From Marinobacterium_E sp035458585 (lineage in GTDB: Bacteria > Pseudomonadota > Gammaproteobacteria > Pseudomonadales > Balneatricaceae): a stretch of 64,000 nucleotides of DNA. Shown here piece after piece: positions 1 to 8,492 of this stretch. The position numbers and the translations under genes are program-made. The notes under the pieces were generated by a model, which searched no databases, was not told the DNA's origin, and saw only the letters and a list, made by a program, of their open reading frames with translations. Numbering within the stretch: the stretch's first letter is position 1; every line of letters begins with the position of its first letter. The DNA lies in assembly GCA_035458585.1 (NCBI GenBank), contig DATHZN010000044.1:1-64000 (forward strand), read 5' to 3'.

Positions 1-2
1 CG

Positions 3-2081
3 ATGTTGAAAAAGCCGTTATCTAACTCCAGCGAACAGACAGCTTCTGTTTCATGCAGCGCGCAAGATCTGTTGCAAGGGCTCTCCGTTGCGACGATATG
101 TTTTGACGCCCAGGGAACCTGCGTGTGTTCCAATCAGGCGTTCAAAGCGCTTTTTAGCGCCGAACAAGTGGGTACGGATCCATCCAAGTCGCACATCAGT
201 GCCTACGTAGTCAGCAATAAGGTTGTACCTTCACGCATTCGTGATAAGGGCAGTTTTGGCGCAGAGGTTGTTGCTCAAGACAATTTGACTCATCTGAAAG
301 ATGGGCGAATTCTGGAGTTGCAAGAGCACCACGTCAGTGTGACCGGATTTGGCGACGTATGTCTGCAACAGTGGATTGACCATACGCCTGTCAGTGAAGC
401 ATTTCGAGAGATTGAGTCTGAGCTTCGGCTTCTGCTTGAATTGATTAATCAGGTACCGGATCAGATCTACTTCAAGGATTTAGAGTCCCGCTTTATCCGC
501 ATTAATCCCGCCTTGGCCAAGCGCTATGGTATCACTTCTCCGGCTGAAGCCGTGGGCAAGTCGGATGCGGACTATTACAGTCTGGAGCATGCTGAACTGA
601 CTCGCCGTGAAGAGTTAGATATGATGAGGGTAGGGAGTCCCGTCTTTAACCAGTTGCATCATGAGATATGGGATGATGGCTCGGAGAGCTGGAACGTATC
701 GACCAAGATGCCCATATTTAATTCAAAGGGAGAGGTAATAGGGTTAACCGGGATCTCTCATGACATTACCGAACATAAGCGCCGTGAGGCTGATGCCTGG
801 CAACAGGCAAATTACGATGGTCTGACCCATCTGGCCAATCGCAACTACTTTATTGAACAGTTGCACGAGCGTATCGCTAATTCAAAGCACAAACGTGAAA
901 GGTTTGCAGTGATGTTGCTCGACCTTGATCGGTTTAAAGAGGTTAACGACACGCTTGGGCATAATCAGGGTGATCTGCTACTGGTCCATATCGCTCAGCG
1001 AATGCAGGGCGTATTGCGCGAGAAGGACCTGGTTGGACGTTTGGGCGGTGACGAGTTTGCAATAATAGTTGAGTATCGTGCGCTTGAGCAGTTAGAGCCT
1101 ATGCTGAAACGGTTGCTAGCAGAGATTGAGCTGCCGTTAGTCCTTCAATCAATACAGGTCTCAGTATCTGCAAGCATAGGCATAGCGCTGTTCCCTGAAG
1201 ATGCGGTGAACGCTGATGATCTGCTGTCGCGAGCCGATGAAGCGATGTACAGCGTTAAGGAGCAGGGGCGGTCAGGGTATTCGCTCTATTCGGCTGAACT
1301 ATCACAAATTACCGCTCGGAGGCTGCGTCTAGCTTCAGACTTGCGTTCCGCCATCGGTACAGACCAGATAAGCCTGTGCTATCAACCTGTGGTAGAGGCA
1401 GAATCTGAGCGTATTGTGGGCGCCGAAGCACTGTGCCGTTGGCACCACCCTGAACTGGGTGATATCTCCCCGTCAGAATTTATTCCGCTTGCCGAGCAAA
1501 CCGGGTTAATTCTGCGCCTGGAAGATTTCATAATTGATACTGTTCTCCAGCAGTTGGTCGAAATCAACGCGGCTGGAGCTTCATCGATAAGACTCTCAAT
1601 TAACATATCCCCTCGGCGTATCATTCGAGCGCCTGATCGACTCAGAACTCTGGCACATGAACTTGATGATCTTCACATCTATCGCTCACAGTTAGTACTC
1701 GAAGTTACAGAGGGCTTACTTTTGGATGCCACGGATGAGGTGCTCGAGCTGTTCAGTTTGTTCTACAAGCAGGGTTTCGCTATTTCACTCGATGATTTTG
1801 GTACAGGCTATTGTGCACTCTCCTATCTGATGCATCTTGATATTCATCAGTTAAAGATTGACCGATCTTTTGTCGAGAAGATAGAGACCGACGAGAGCAG
1901 CCACGCACTCTGCGCGTCGATTATTAGTCTCGCCAAAACGCTGGGTCTGACCGTCGTAGCCGAGGGTGTTGAGCAGGAGGTACAGCGAGATCTGCTGGGG
2001 GGGCTTGGGTGTGACTATTATCAAGGTTTTCTGTTTAGTAGGCCTCTGAACTCTGAGACCTTTATGACGTTGATCAAATAA
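3..2081 (+). CDS. PAS-GGDEF-EAL diguanylate cyclase/phosphodiesterase
   Basis: Dual-domain cyclic-di-GMP turnover protein, 692 residues from the first ATG in the window. Because only two bases precede that ATG, a start further upstream cannot be excluded. A PAS domain lies at about 140-257 (VPDQIYFKD, then the GISHDITEHK exit). The cyclase domain follows with an intact GGDEF at residues 348-352 (RLGGDEFA). The phosphodiesterase domain has EAL at 475-477 (GAEALCRW), LEVTE, DDFGTGY from 597, LKIDRSF and VAEGVE. All signature residues look intact, so either activity is possible. There is no membrane segment, so it is probably a cytosolic sensor working through PAS. The N-terminal 130 residues could be a second, weaker PAS-like region. 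Confidence 0.93.
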   Translation: MLKKPLSNSSEQTASVSCSAQDLLQGLSVATICFDAQGTCVCSNQAFKALFSAEQVGTDPSKSHISAYVVSNKVVPSRIRDKGSFGAEVVAQDNLTHLKDGRILELQEHHVSVTGFGDVCLQQWIDHTPVSEAFREIESELRLLLELINQVPDQIYFKDLESRFIRINPALAKRYGITSPAEAVGKSDADYYSLEHAELTRREELDMMRVGSPVFNQLHHEIWDDGSESWNVSTKMPIFNSKGEVIGLTGISHDITEHKRREADAWQQANYDGLTHLANRNYFIEQLHERIANSKHKRERFAVMLLDLDRFKEVNDTLGHNQGDLLLVHIAQRMQGVLREKDLVGRLGGDEFAIIVEYRALEQLEPMLKRLLAEIELPLVLQSIQVSVSASIGIALFPEDAVNADDLLSRADEAMYSVKEQGRSGYSLYSAELSQITARRLRLASDLRSAIGTDQISLCYQPVVEAESERIVGAEALCRWHHPELGDISPSEFIPLAEQTGLILRLEDFIIDTVLQQLVEINAAGASSIRLSINISPRRIIRAPDRLRTLAHELDDLHIYRSQLVLEVTEGLLLDATDEVLELFSLFYKQGFAISLDDFGTGYCALSYLMHLDIHQLKIDRSFVEKIETDESSHALCASIISLAKTLGLTVVAEGVEQEVQRDLLGGLGCDYYQGFLFSRPLNSETFMTLIK

Positions 2082-2423
2082 AAAGCGACAGAAAGCGCAA
2101 TAAGTGAGCTATTCGACAGGAGCGCAATACAAGCTAAACCCCGTACAGCGGCATCATTTACGACCACACTGACAGCTCACTGGCAGTTTGAACCGTTGAG
2201 AATCTTACCGCCATCCGATCCGCCGGATATTTGCATATGCAGGTCGCAGTTTTTCAACGCTTTTACAGTGCCATCTAATCTCGCGCCAGCCATAGCGGGT
2301 TGCTAGGATCTTCTCCCTCCCTTCTTCCTTTCACTCTTTTTGAGTATTCCTATTTATGCAGGTTAGTCCTTTTAGGGTGGCGATATTACACTGACCATAA
2401 AATGTCTCTTTTTTGGGAAAAAT
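2082..2423. other. Intergenic region with pyrimidine tract
   Basis: This 342-bp stretch lies between the GGDEF/EAL gene and the alpha/beta hydrolase. It holds a strongly pyrimidine-rich stretch at about 2308-2340 and, on the minus strand, a 38-codon open frame (2177-2293) listed separately. No convincing terminator hairpin with a T-run follows the GGDEF/EAL gene. A promoter for the hydrolase is probably here, but no clear -35/-10 pair stands out. Confidence 0.4.
2177..2293 (-). CDS. Possible 38-residue small ORF or gene remnant
   Basis: A minus-strand frame opens at ATG (2293-2291) and closes with TGA (2179-2177), giving 38 residues that begin MAGARLDGTVKALKNC and end ILNGSNCQ. It has two cysteines and glycine-rich spacing. 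No Shine-Dalgarno sequence sits at a normal distance; a GGGAG run lies about 20 nt upstream. An in-frame TAG lies three codons before the ATG. I do not recognise the sequence. It may be a real small protein, the tail of a decayed gene, or chance. No neighbour explains it. Confidence 0.2.
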   Translation of the reverse strand: MAGARLDGTVKALKNCDLHMQISGGSDGGKILNGSNCQ

Positions 2424-3152
2424 ATGGCTATTAAACTCGTATTCATCCCCGGTCTAGTCTCTGATCGGCGGGCCTGGTTGAAAGTTGATGAAAATATCGC
2501 TTCGCAGGGCTTTGAAACTTTCATCGCTGATGTATCAACAGCAGAGTCGCTGACAGCCATGGCGCAGTCGATTCTGGATGAGACGGAGGGTAGGCTGATC
2601 GCAGTTGGACACTCTATGGGCGGTCGAGTCGCGATGGAGTTGGCTCGACTTGCTCCCGATAGATTGGCGGGAATGGTACTGGTCGCTACGGGAGCACATC
2701 CTCTCGCAGAGGGTGAGATCGCTAATCGTGAAAAAGTTGTTGCGATCGCCCATACCGAGGGGATGCAAGCTCTCTGTGATCACTGGCTACCCCCGATGCT
2801 GGCGCCCGACACACCGAGTATGTATCCGGCGCTATATTTTCACCTTCAGCAGATGATAATAGAGGCAGGACCGCAAGTGCATGAACGTCAGATTCGGGCG
2901 TTAATTGCACGGCCAGATGCTCGCTGGGTACTGGAAAACTTCACGGCACCAATACTCTTTGTTGCCGGTGAACATGATGGCTGGAGCACTCCTGAGCAGC
3001 ACCAGGAAATGGCCTCTCTGGTCAAGAGAGGCCGTTCAGAGGTCGTGGTCGTGCCCGGTGCAGGGCACTTCTTGCAGGTGGAGCGGCCTGAAAAATTTAG
3101 TCAACTACTGCTTCAGTGGCTTCAGAAGATTGAGCTCTCCGGGCCTCGTTAA
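2424..3152 (+). CDS. Alpha/beta-fold hydrolase
   Basis: A 242-residue alpha/beta hydrolase. The nucleophile elbow GHSMGG lies near residue 62-67, the acid is likely the Asp of AGEHDGWS near 185, and the catalytic His sits in PGAGHFLQVERPE near 213. No signal peptide is visible, so it is likely cytosolic. The substrate cannot be told from sequence; family members include esterases, C-C bond hydrolases and haloperoxidase-like enzymes. It starts at ATG after a long non-coding stretch. Its last 56 bases overlap the 3' end of the convergent alkyltransferase gene on the other strand, so both C-termini are encoded by the same DNA. Confidence 0.85.
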   Translation: MAIKLVFIPGLVSDRRAWLKVDENIASQGFETFIADVSTAESLTAMAQSILDETEGRLIAVGHSMGGRVAMELARLAPDRLAGMVLVATGAHPLAEGEIANREKVVAIAHTEGMQALCDHWLPPMLAPDTPSMYPALYFHLQQMIIEAGPQVHERQIRALIARPDARWVLENFTAPILFVAGEHDGWSTPEQHQEMASLVKRGRSEVVVVPGAGHFLQVERPEKFSQLLLQWLQKIELSGPR

Positions 3153-3654
3153 ACCGACGCTCGGCGTTGAGTAGTCGCTGCTTCAGCGCCAAGCCCCAGC
3201 GATAACCTCCCAATGCGCCGTCTGACCTTAGGATCCGGTGGCAGGGTATGCGCAGTGCGATTGAGTTGCGCGCGCAAGCTGATGCGACGGCTCTAACCGC
3301 CGTCGGTTGACCAATTGACTGGGCCAAGGAGGTGTATGTTTGGCGGGTACCTGTCGGCATGCGTAACAGTGCACTCCAAACCTGCTGTTGAAACTCACTC
3401 CCTTGGACTCGCACGGCTATCTGATAGAGCGCTTCGGGCTCTTGCAGGAAATTCTCGTATGCGCTCCAGGCTCTCTCGAGAAATGAGTCGACGGAAGGTC
3501 GGTCGTTACTATCAGGATAGTTGTGGCGGAACTGACTGAGCAGCGACCCCGGTGTCTCGCCAAATTCGGCATAGACCAACTCACCTGCCTGCGCTGCTAT
3601 CAAAAGATATCCCAGTGGGGTTTTGCCCTGTTTGAACTGTATTTCTGCGCTCAT
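3097..3654 (-). CDS. ogt: Methylated-DNA--protein-cysteine methyltransferase
   Basis: Suicide repair protein that moves alkyl groups from O6-alkylguanine (and O4-alkylthymine) onto its own cysteine. The active-site motif is IPCHRIL near residue 140. It is preceded by the helix-turn-helix region FQQQVWSALLRMPTGTRQTYTSLAQSIG, in which RAVASACARN provides the arginine finger and Asn hinge. I prefer the ATG at 3654 (MSAEIQFK, 185 residues), which follows AAGG at 6 nt; a TTG 15 bases upstream also keeps the frame open. It is Ogt-like rather than Ada, because the Ada regulatory domain is absent. It converges on and overlaps the hydrolase gene by 56 bp. Confidence 0.92.
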   Translation of the reverse strand: MSAEIQFKQGKTPLGYLLIAAQAGELVYAEFGETPGSLLSQFRHNYPDSNDRPSVDSFLERAWSAYENFLQEPEALYQIAVRVQGSEFQQQVWSALLRMPTGTRQTYTSLAQSIGQPTAVRAVASACARNSIALRIPCHRILRSDGALGGYRWGLALKQRLLNAERRFNEARRAQSSEATEAVVD

Positions 3655-3808
3655 CCTGTGCCTTATCAAAGGTGCCTGTTGGCTACCTGAACTTCTTTAA
3701 GAGTAACAGGTATGGACGCCCGACACACTTTAGAAATCTGCACCTAGGAGCCGTCTGGAGCAGAGGCACACCTCACCAGCCAGTATGCCTCAGTCTCTTG
3801 TACCCTTA

Positions 3809-4876
3809 TCAGCGCGATGCTAACACCGTCTTCAGCGCAGCATTCATCTCGGTGAGTGTTTGCTCGGTGCTGTCCCAATCGATACAGGCATCGGTCACAG
3901 AAACTCCATATTTGAGTTCACTTAAATCTGCCGGAATTGACTGGTTGCCCCAACCGATGTTCGACTCGATCATCAGTCCAATAATTGATCGGTTACCCTG
4001 AATAATTTGATGCGTCGCATCTTTGGCAACTAGCGGCTGGCGTCCAGGATCTTTGCTTGAGTTTGCGTGGCTGCAGTCAATCATGATGTTTTGTGGCAAC
4101 TTTGCCTTCTCAAGCGCTTGCTCGGTAAGACTTACTGATACGGTATCGTAGTTAGGACGTCCGTTACCACCGCGCAATACCACGTGACCATATTTGTTGC
4201 CGCGAGTGCGAACGATCGAGACCTGGCCCTCAGAGTTGATACCCAGGAAAGAGTGTGGGTGGCTGACTGACTTCATCGCGTTCACAGCGACTTCCAGACC
4301 GCCATCTGTACCATTCTTGAAACCCACTGCGCCAGATAGGCCGGATGACATCTCACGATGCGTTTGTGACTCGGTAGTGCGTGCGCCGATCGCTGACCAG
4401 CTGATCAGGTCCTGCATGTACTGAGGTGAAATGGGGTCCAGTGCTTCGGTTGCCAGTGGAAGTCCCATTTCGGCGAGATCCAGCAGGAGTTTGCGTCCGA
4501 TATGCAGACCCTCTTCAATCTCGAAGCTGTCGTTCATATGAGGGTCGTTGATCAGACCTTTCCAGCCCACCGTTGTGCGTGGCTTTTCAAAGTAGACTCG
4601 CATAACCAGTACCAGCGACTCTTTTACCTGATCCTGCAGTGTCTTGAGGCGGCGCGCATAGTCAATAGCCGCTTCAGGATCGTGAATAGAGCAGGGGCCT
4701 ACCACTATAAACAGGCGCGGATCCTTACGATCAAGTATGTCTCGTATCACTTGGCGGCCAGCCATCACGCTCGCCGCGGCCTTTTCGCTCAATGGGAGTT
4801 TTGCTTTTAACTGATCGGGTGTGATCAGTGGTGCGTTTGATTCGATATTGAGATCGTCGACGCGAGTATCAGACAT
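3809..4876 (-). CDS. 3-deoxy-7-phosphoheptulonate synthase (DAHP synthase, class I)
   Basis: First enzyme of the shikimate pathway, condensing phosphoenolpyruvate and erythrose 4-phosphate to DAHP. It has 355 residues, the usual length of the AroF/AroG/AroH class. Conserved blocks are VVGPCSIHDPEAAIDYA (metal-binding Cys), RVYFEKPRTTVGWKGLINDP, SWSAIGARTTESQTHRE, GFKNGTDG, VLRGGNGRPNY and MIDCSHANSSK (His), ending with SVTDACIDW. I cannot tell from sequence which aromatic amino acid inhibits this isozyme, so I give no isozyme letter. It is monocistronic. About 190 bp separate it from the divergent dsbD; no obvious TyrR or TrpR operator was seen there. Confidence 0.95.
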   Translation of the reverse strand: MSDTRVDDLNIESNAPLITPDQLKAKLPLSEKAAASVMAGRQVIRDILDRKDPRLFIVVGPCSIHDPEAAIDYARRLKTLQDQVKESLVLVMRVYFEKPRTTVGWKGLINDPHMNDSFEIEEGLHIGRKLLLDLAEMGLPLATEALDPISPQYMQDLISWSAIGARTTESQTHREMSSGLSGAVGFKNGTDGGLEVAVNAMKSVSHPHSFLGINSEGQVSIVRTRGNKYGHVVLRGGNGRPNYDTVSVSLTEQALEKAKLPQNIMIDCSHANSSKDPGRQPLVAKDATHQIIQGNRSIIGLMIESNIGWGNQSIPADLSELKYGVSVTDACIDWDSTEQTLTEMNAALKTVLASR

Positions 4877-5068
4877 TTCTTGTTTCCAAATGCAGTATTA
4901 AACAGAAGTGGGCATTTTGTAACACAAGGATCGCCGCGTTATAAGAGCTAGACTGCAGGTAAAAGTCATTTATAGTGAACTAATTAGCGGAAAAGTCGAT
5001 AATAGATAAGACAGCGAAATTTAGGTCATCTTTAACCATTTAAGTCGGTTTTATTTTAGGGGTTGCTG

Positions 5069-6937
5069 GTGTTTCGGAGCGTTCAAAAAAGTCTGCAGTT
5101 TCTCCTGCTCATGTTGTTTGCACTACAGGCACAGGCGTCTATTTTCGGTGCAAATAGCAATCAGCCGCTCAACGTGGATCAGGCATTCATCATGTCAGGC
5201 GGGCAGACAGGGGGTAACTCTGTAGATCTGGTCTGGCAGGTCGCCGAGGGATACTACCTCTATCAGGATAGGATTGAGTTCCAGCTTCCGGAAGGGGTTG
5301 AGATTATCTCGCGCCAGGACTCCTCGACGGACACCAAAGACGATCCGCTCTTTGGCGTAGTGCAGGTTTTTCATAATCTTGCGCAAGTGGGTCTGAAACT
5401 CGGTCGCGAGGGTGAGACGGCGCCAACTTCGGGAGTGCTGCAGGTCACCTACCAGGGGTGCTGGGAGGGTGGTATCTGCTATCCGCCGGTGAACCGCGAG
5501 ATACAACTCGTTGATCTTGCTCTGCTTCCAGCTTCCGTTTCGCTCACTGGCCAATCCGAGCCTGATCCCGTTTCTGCTCCGAGAGTAACCTCTTCGGAAC
5601 CTGAAGCTTCGAATGAGACGACTTTGGCGCCGATATCAGCTCAGGACCGTTTCGTTGATACTCTGTCTCATGCGTCGCTTCTGAGCCTATTAGCGATCTT
5701 CTTTGTTGCCGGTCTTGCACTGTCAATGACGCCCTGTGTCTTCCCCATGATTCCGATCCTCTCGGGGATCATTGCCGGCCAGGGACATAGAGTGAACACC
5801 CGCAGGGGCTTGGCTCTATCCGTCGTTTATGTATTGGCGATGGCTGTTACCTATACGATCGCTGGTGTTATTGCCGGTCTCTTTGGCGCCAATCTTCAGG
5901 CCTCGCTGCAAGAGCCTTGGGTTATTGGACTGTTCAGTCTGATATTTGTACTACTGGCTCTCTCAATGTTCGGCCTCTACAACCTACAATTTCCCTCTGC
6001 ATTCCAGACCTGGTTGAGTCGGGGCAGCGACCGCCAGAAGGGAGGATCGTATATCGGTGTAGCTGTGATGGGCTTTCTCTCAGCACTGATTGTCGGGCCC
6101 TGTATGGCGGCTCCTCTTGCGGGTGCTCTGATCTACATTGGCCAGACAGGCGATCCTTTGTTGGGTGGAATGGCGCTATTTTCACTCTCTTTGGGTATGG
6201 GCGTGCCTTTGATCCTTATCGGTACCTCGGCGGCGAAAATAATGCCACGTGCGGGCACTTGGATGGAGTCCGTCAAAGCCGGATTTGGGGTTGTGCTATT
6301 ACTCATGGCCATATGGATGCTCGATCGCGTTGTGCCGGTTGAGGTCAGCATGCTGCTCAGTGCCCTTGTTTTGATAGTCAGCTCAATTTACATGGGCGTG
6401 TTCAACACCCATTATGATGGCGTGCGGGGCTGGGCTAAACTGTTTCGTGGGTTAGGCGTAGTGCTGCTAGTTTATGGTGTCGCCTTGTTGCTGGGGTTAT
6501 TGTCCGGTGGCAAAAGTTTTATCTATCCGCTGCAAACCTTTGCTGCAGGGGAGGGGGCGGCGGTGCAAACCTCGGGCAAGCTCAATTTTGCAAAGGTTAG
6601 CACCACCGCAGACCTTGATCGCTTGCTTGCTGTTGCGCAGCGCAACGGGCAACCAGTGATGCTGGATTACTATGCTGACTGGTGTGTCTCCTGCGCCGAA
6701 CTCGAGTATGTCACCTTCGCCGACGCACAGGTGCAAAGTGCACTGCAGCAAGTACAATTAGTTAAAGTCGATGTAACAGCTAATGATGACGAATCTAAGC
6801 TGCTGACTCGGCGGTATGAGGTGCTGGGCCCCCCTACACTGCTGCTTATCAATGCGGCGGGAGAGTGGCGCAAAGAGCTGACGTTGATCGGAGTGCCCGC
6901 GCCCGAGGAGCTGTTAGCTAACCTTCAACGTTTGTAA
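5069..6937 (+). CDS. dsbD: Thiol:disulfide interchange protein DsbD
   Basis: Inner-membrane protein that passes electrons from cytoplasmic thioredoxin to periplasmic DsbC, DsbG and the cytochrome c maturation thiol proteins. It has a signal peptide, an N-terminal periplasmic domain with the redox cysteines in GCWEGGICYPP, and a central eight-helix domain with cysteines in MTPCVFPMIPI and VGPCMAAP. The C-terminal thioredoxin domain carries DWCVSC. I chose the GTG at 5069 (622 residues) because AGGGG lies 6 nt upstream; the TTG at 5063 would abut that site. All three redox pairs are present. The gene is followed after 17 bp by a small c-type cytochrome. Confidence 0.95.
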   Translation: MFRSVQKSLQFLLLMLFALQAQASIFGANSNQPLNVDQAFIMSGGQTGGNSVDLVWQVAEGYYLYQDRIEFQLPEGVEIISRQDSSTDTKDDPLFGVVQVFHNLAQVGLKLGREGETAPTSGVLQVTYQGCWEGGICYPPVNREIQLVDLALLPASVSLTGQSEPDPVSAPRVTSSEPEASNETTLAPISAQDRFVDTLSHASLLSLLAIFFVAGLALSMTPCVFPMIPILSGIIAGQGHRVNTRRGLALSVVYVLAMAVTYTIAGVIAGLFGANLQASLQEPWVIGLFSLIFVLLALSMFGLYNLQFPSAFQTWLSRGSDRQKGGSYIGVAVMGFLSALIVGPCMAAPLAGALIYIGQTGDPLLGGMALFSLSLGMGVPLILIGTSAAKIMPRAGTWMESVKAGFGVVLLLMAIWMLDRVVPVEVSMLLSALVLIVSSIYMGVFNTHYDGVRGWAKLFRGLGVVLLVYGVALLLGLLSGGKSFIYPLQTFAAGEGAAVQTSGKLNFAKVSTTADLDRLLAVAQRNGQPVMLDYYADWCVSCAELEYVTFADAQVQSALQQVQLVKVDVTANDDESKLLTRRYEVLGPPTLLLINAAGEWRKELTLIGVPAPEELLANLQRL

Positions 6938-6954
6938 GCGAGAGGACAACCCAA

Positions 6955-7275
6955 ATGAAAGCGCGAGTTCTGTTGTTTACCCTGGCCCTATCTCCACTGG
7001 CGTTTGCCGCCGATGCTGAGATGGGGAAGGCGCTGTACGATGAGACCGAGTTCACCTTCAAGGTCAACGGAGAGTTACGCGAGGATGTCAGTTGCTCAAC
7101 CTGCCATGCGGCATCAGATTATACCAGCGCTGAGCGAAAGGCGACGGATTACAGGGCGCTGCACTACTGGGTAGACGCCTGTAATCATCGCATGGACGTT
7201 GGTTGGTTTCCTGACGAGGTTGACGACGTAACCGCCTACCTCAACAGAGAGTTCTACAAGTTTCCGGAAGAGTGA
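6955..7275 (+). CDS. Small periplasmic c-type cytochrome
   Basis: A 106-residue protein with a Sec signal peptide (MKARVLLFTLALSPLAFAADA, cut near residue 19) and one haem c site, CSTCH, near residue 48. The likely sixth ligand is Met in CNHRMDVGW near 82. It lies 17 bp after dsbD with a GAGAGGA ribosome site, so it is probably co-transcribed. That fits, since DsbD keeps the CXXCH cysteines reduced for haem attachment. It resembles short class I cytochromes; the electron partner is not evident. A GC-rich hairpin follows at 7283-7302. Confidence 0.85.
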   Translation: MKARVLLFTLALSPLAFAADAEMGKALYDETEFTFKVNGELREDVSCSTCHAASDYTSAERKATDYRALHYWVDACNHRMDVGWFPDEVDDVTAYLNREFYKFPEE

Positions 7276-7282
7276 CAGAGGT

Positions 7283-7302
7283 GGGCGCGATTTTGCGCGC
7301 CC
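7283..7302. terminator. Hairpin between convergent genes
   Basis: A perfect 7-bp GC stem (GGGCGCG at 7283-7289, CGCGCCC at 7296-7302) with a 6-nt loop lies between the ends of the cytochrome gene (plus) and the isochorismatase-like gene (minus). Neither side has a clear T-run, so it may act as an RNA end-stabilising hairpin or a weak bidirectional terminator. Confidence 0.4.
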
Positions 7303-7319
7303 GATTCATCACCACCATA

Positions 7320-7865
7320 CTAGCGCAGATAGGCTTTGCTGATGCTTCGAAACGCGTCGGTGCCCGCGCGTCTTAACCACTCAAATATGACCATCTCTTT
7401 GCTAACAATCTCTATGCCCAGCTGGCGCATGCGTTCAAGTCCAAGTTGTTTATTTTCAGCAGTTCTGGAGCTGACGGCGTCCGCAACAACAAATACCGCC
7501 TTGCCGCTGAGCTTCATTTCGATAGCCGTCTGCAGTACACAGACATGGGTTTCCATGCCGCAGATGATGACCTGAGGTGCAAGGGCTTCAAGTTGCTCAG
7601 TACAATCCGGCTCAGCTGAACATGAAAAACTCAATTTCTCCAGCCTAATCGCAGAGTCAGGAAGAGCCTTCAGAACCGACTGGGTACTCGGCCCCAGGCC
7701 TTGGGGATACTGCTCGGAGTAGAGCGTGGCAATTTTTAGCTCTTTGGCAACCTCAACCAGATCACAAACAGCGCGTTCGACAGACTCGCTCTCATAGACA
7801 GCGGGCAGAAGCTTCTGCTGTACATCGATAACTAAAAGTGCGCTTCTTGAAGAGTCGATTAACAT
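7320..7865 (-). CDS. Isochorismatase-family cysteine hydrolase
   Basis: A 181-residue member of the cysteine hydrolase superfamily that includes isochorismatase, nicotinamidase and YcaC. The catalytic triad can be read as Asp in LLVIDVQQK near 14, Lys in RLEKLSF near 80, and Cys in ICGMETHVCVLQTA near 115. It is cytosolic, with no signal peptide. The natural substrate is not predictable; this short single-domain type is common in marine gammaproteobacteria. It starts 2 bp after the DUF2889 gene, whose stop region supplies the GAGG ribosome site, so the two form an operon. Confidence 0.85.
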   Translation of the reverse strand: MLIDSSRSALLVIDVQQKLLPAVYESESVERAVCDLVEVAKELKIATLYSEQYPQGLGPSTQSVLKALPDSAIRLEKLSFSCSAEPDCTEQLEALAPQVIICGMETHVCVLQTAIEMKLSGKAVFVVADAVSSRTAENKQLGLERMRQLGIEIVSKEMVIFEWLRRAGTDAFRSISKAYLR

Positions 7866-7867
7866 AC

Positions 7868-8437
7868 CTATACCTCAGATGAGTGTTCAGGAGTGTAGAA
7901 GTCAGGAAAGTACTTCTCCACCACGGCAGAGTCGGGTGCATAAGAGTGACAGCTTCCGAGCAGGTGTTCGGCGGGCGCGTTGCGCGGATCAGAATGTGCC
8001 TGCATACGTGCCTGGAAGGTGACCTGTATCGCTGTGGTAGCCACAGGCCCGAGTAGCTCAACCAGATGAGTGCAGCCCTTGGTGCCGCCAAAAAGATCGC
8101 GTACCCGCTTGGTAAAGCCCGGGCGAATATACTCGCCAATTAGCTTGCTGTAGACGGGTGCTATGCTCGGGCAGTAGTTAAACGGTGTGGCATCCATAGA
8201 GGTCTCAACGTCATGGATTCGCAGATCGAGATCAACGCTGATGCGAATCGACATATCGTGCAAGGCTTCGCCTACAGGGATAATGCCTGAAGGGCGATCA
8301 GGCATCTTCATCTCGTGGTTTTTCGTGTCGCGCAGATGTCCCTCGATATCCCAGAGCCCATCCTTGCGCAGGAATCCATCGCAGGTAACCTGACGACGGT
8401 GTGCCTGCTCCCGCTCTTTCGGGGTTGTTAGTGGCAT
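7868..8437 (-). CDS. DUF2889 domain protein
   Basis: A 189-residue cytosolic protein of the DUF2889 family. Family hallmarks visible are an N-terminal HRRQVTCDGFLRKDGLWDIEGHLRDTK block and a central IHDVETSMDATPFNYCPSIAP block. Near the C-terminus is GCTHLVELLGPVATTAIQV. Function is unknown; many homologues sit near aromatic or thioester catabolism genes. It is the first gene of a two-gene unit with the isochorismatase-like hydrolase, which hints at a shared small-molecule pathway (inference). Confidence 0.8.
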   Translation of the reverse strand: MPLTTPKEREQAHRRQVTCDGFLRKDGLWDIEGHLRDTKNHEMKMPDRPSGIIPVGEALHDMSIRISVDLDLRIHDVETSMDATPFNYCPSIAPVYSKLIGEYIRPGFTKRVRDLFGGTKGCTHLVELLGPVATTAIQVTFQARMQAHSDPRNAPAEHLLGSCHSYAPDSAVVEKYFPDFYTPEHSSEV

Positions 8438-8492
8438 CAGTCTTTGACTCCGACAACAGATAGTGGATTAATCACGGCTTTAACTAGCCTAT

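Noticed and set aside
4877..5068. TyrR or TrpR operator for the DAHP synthase gene
   Set aside because: No TGTAAA-N6-TTTACA type dyad or Trp operator match could be seen in the gap.
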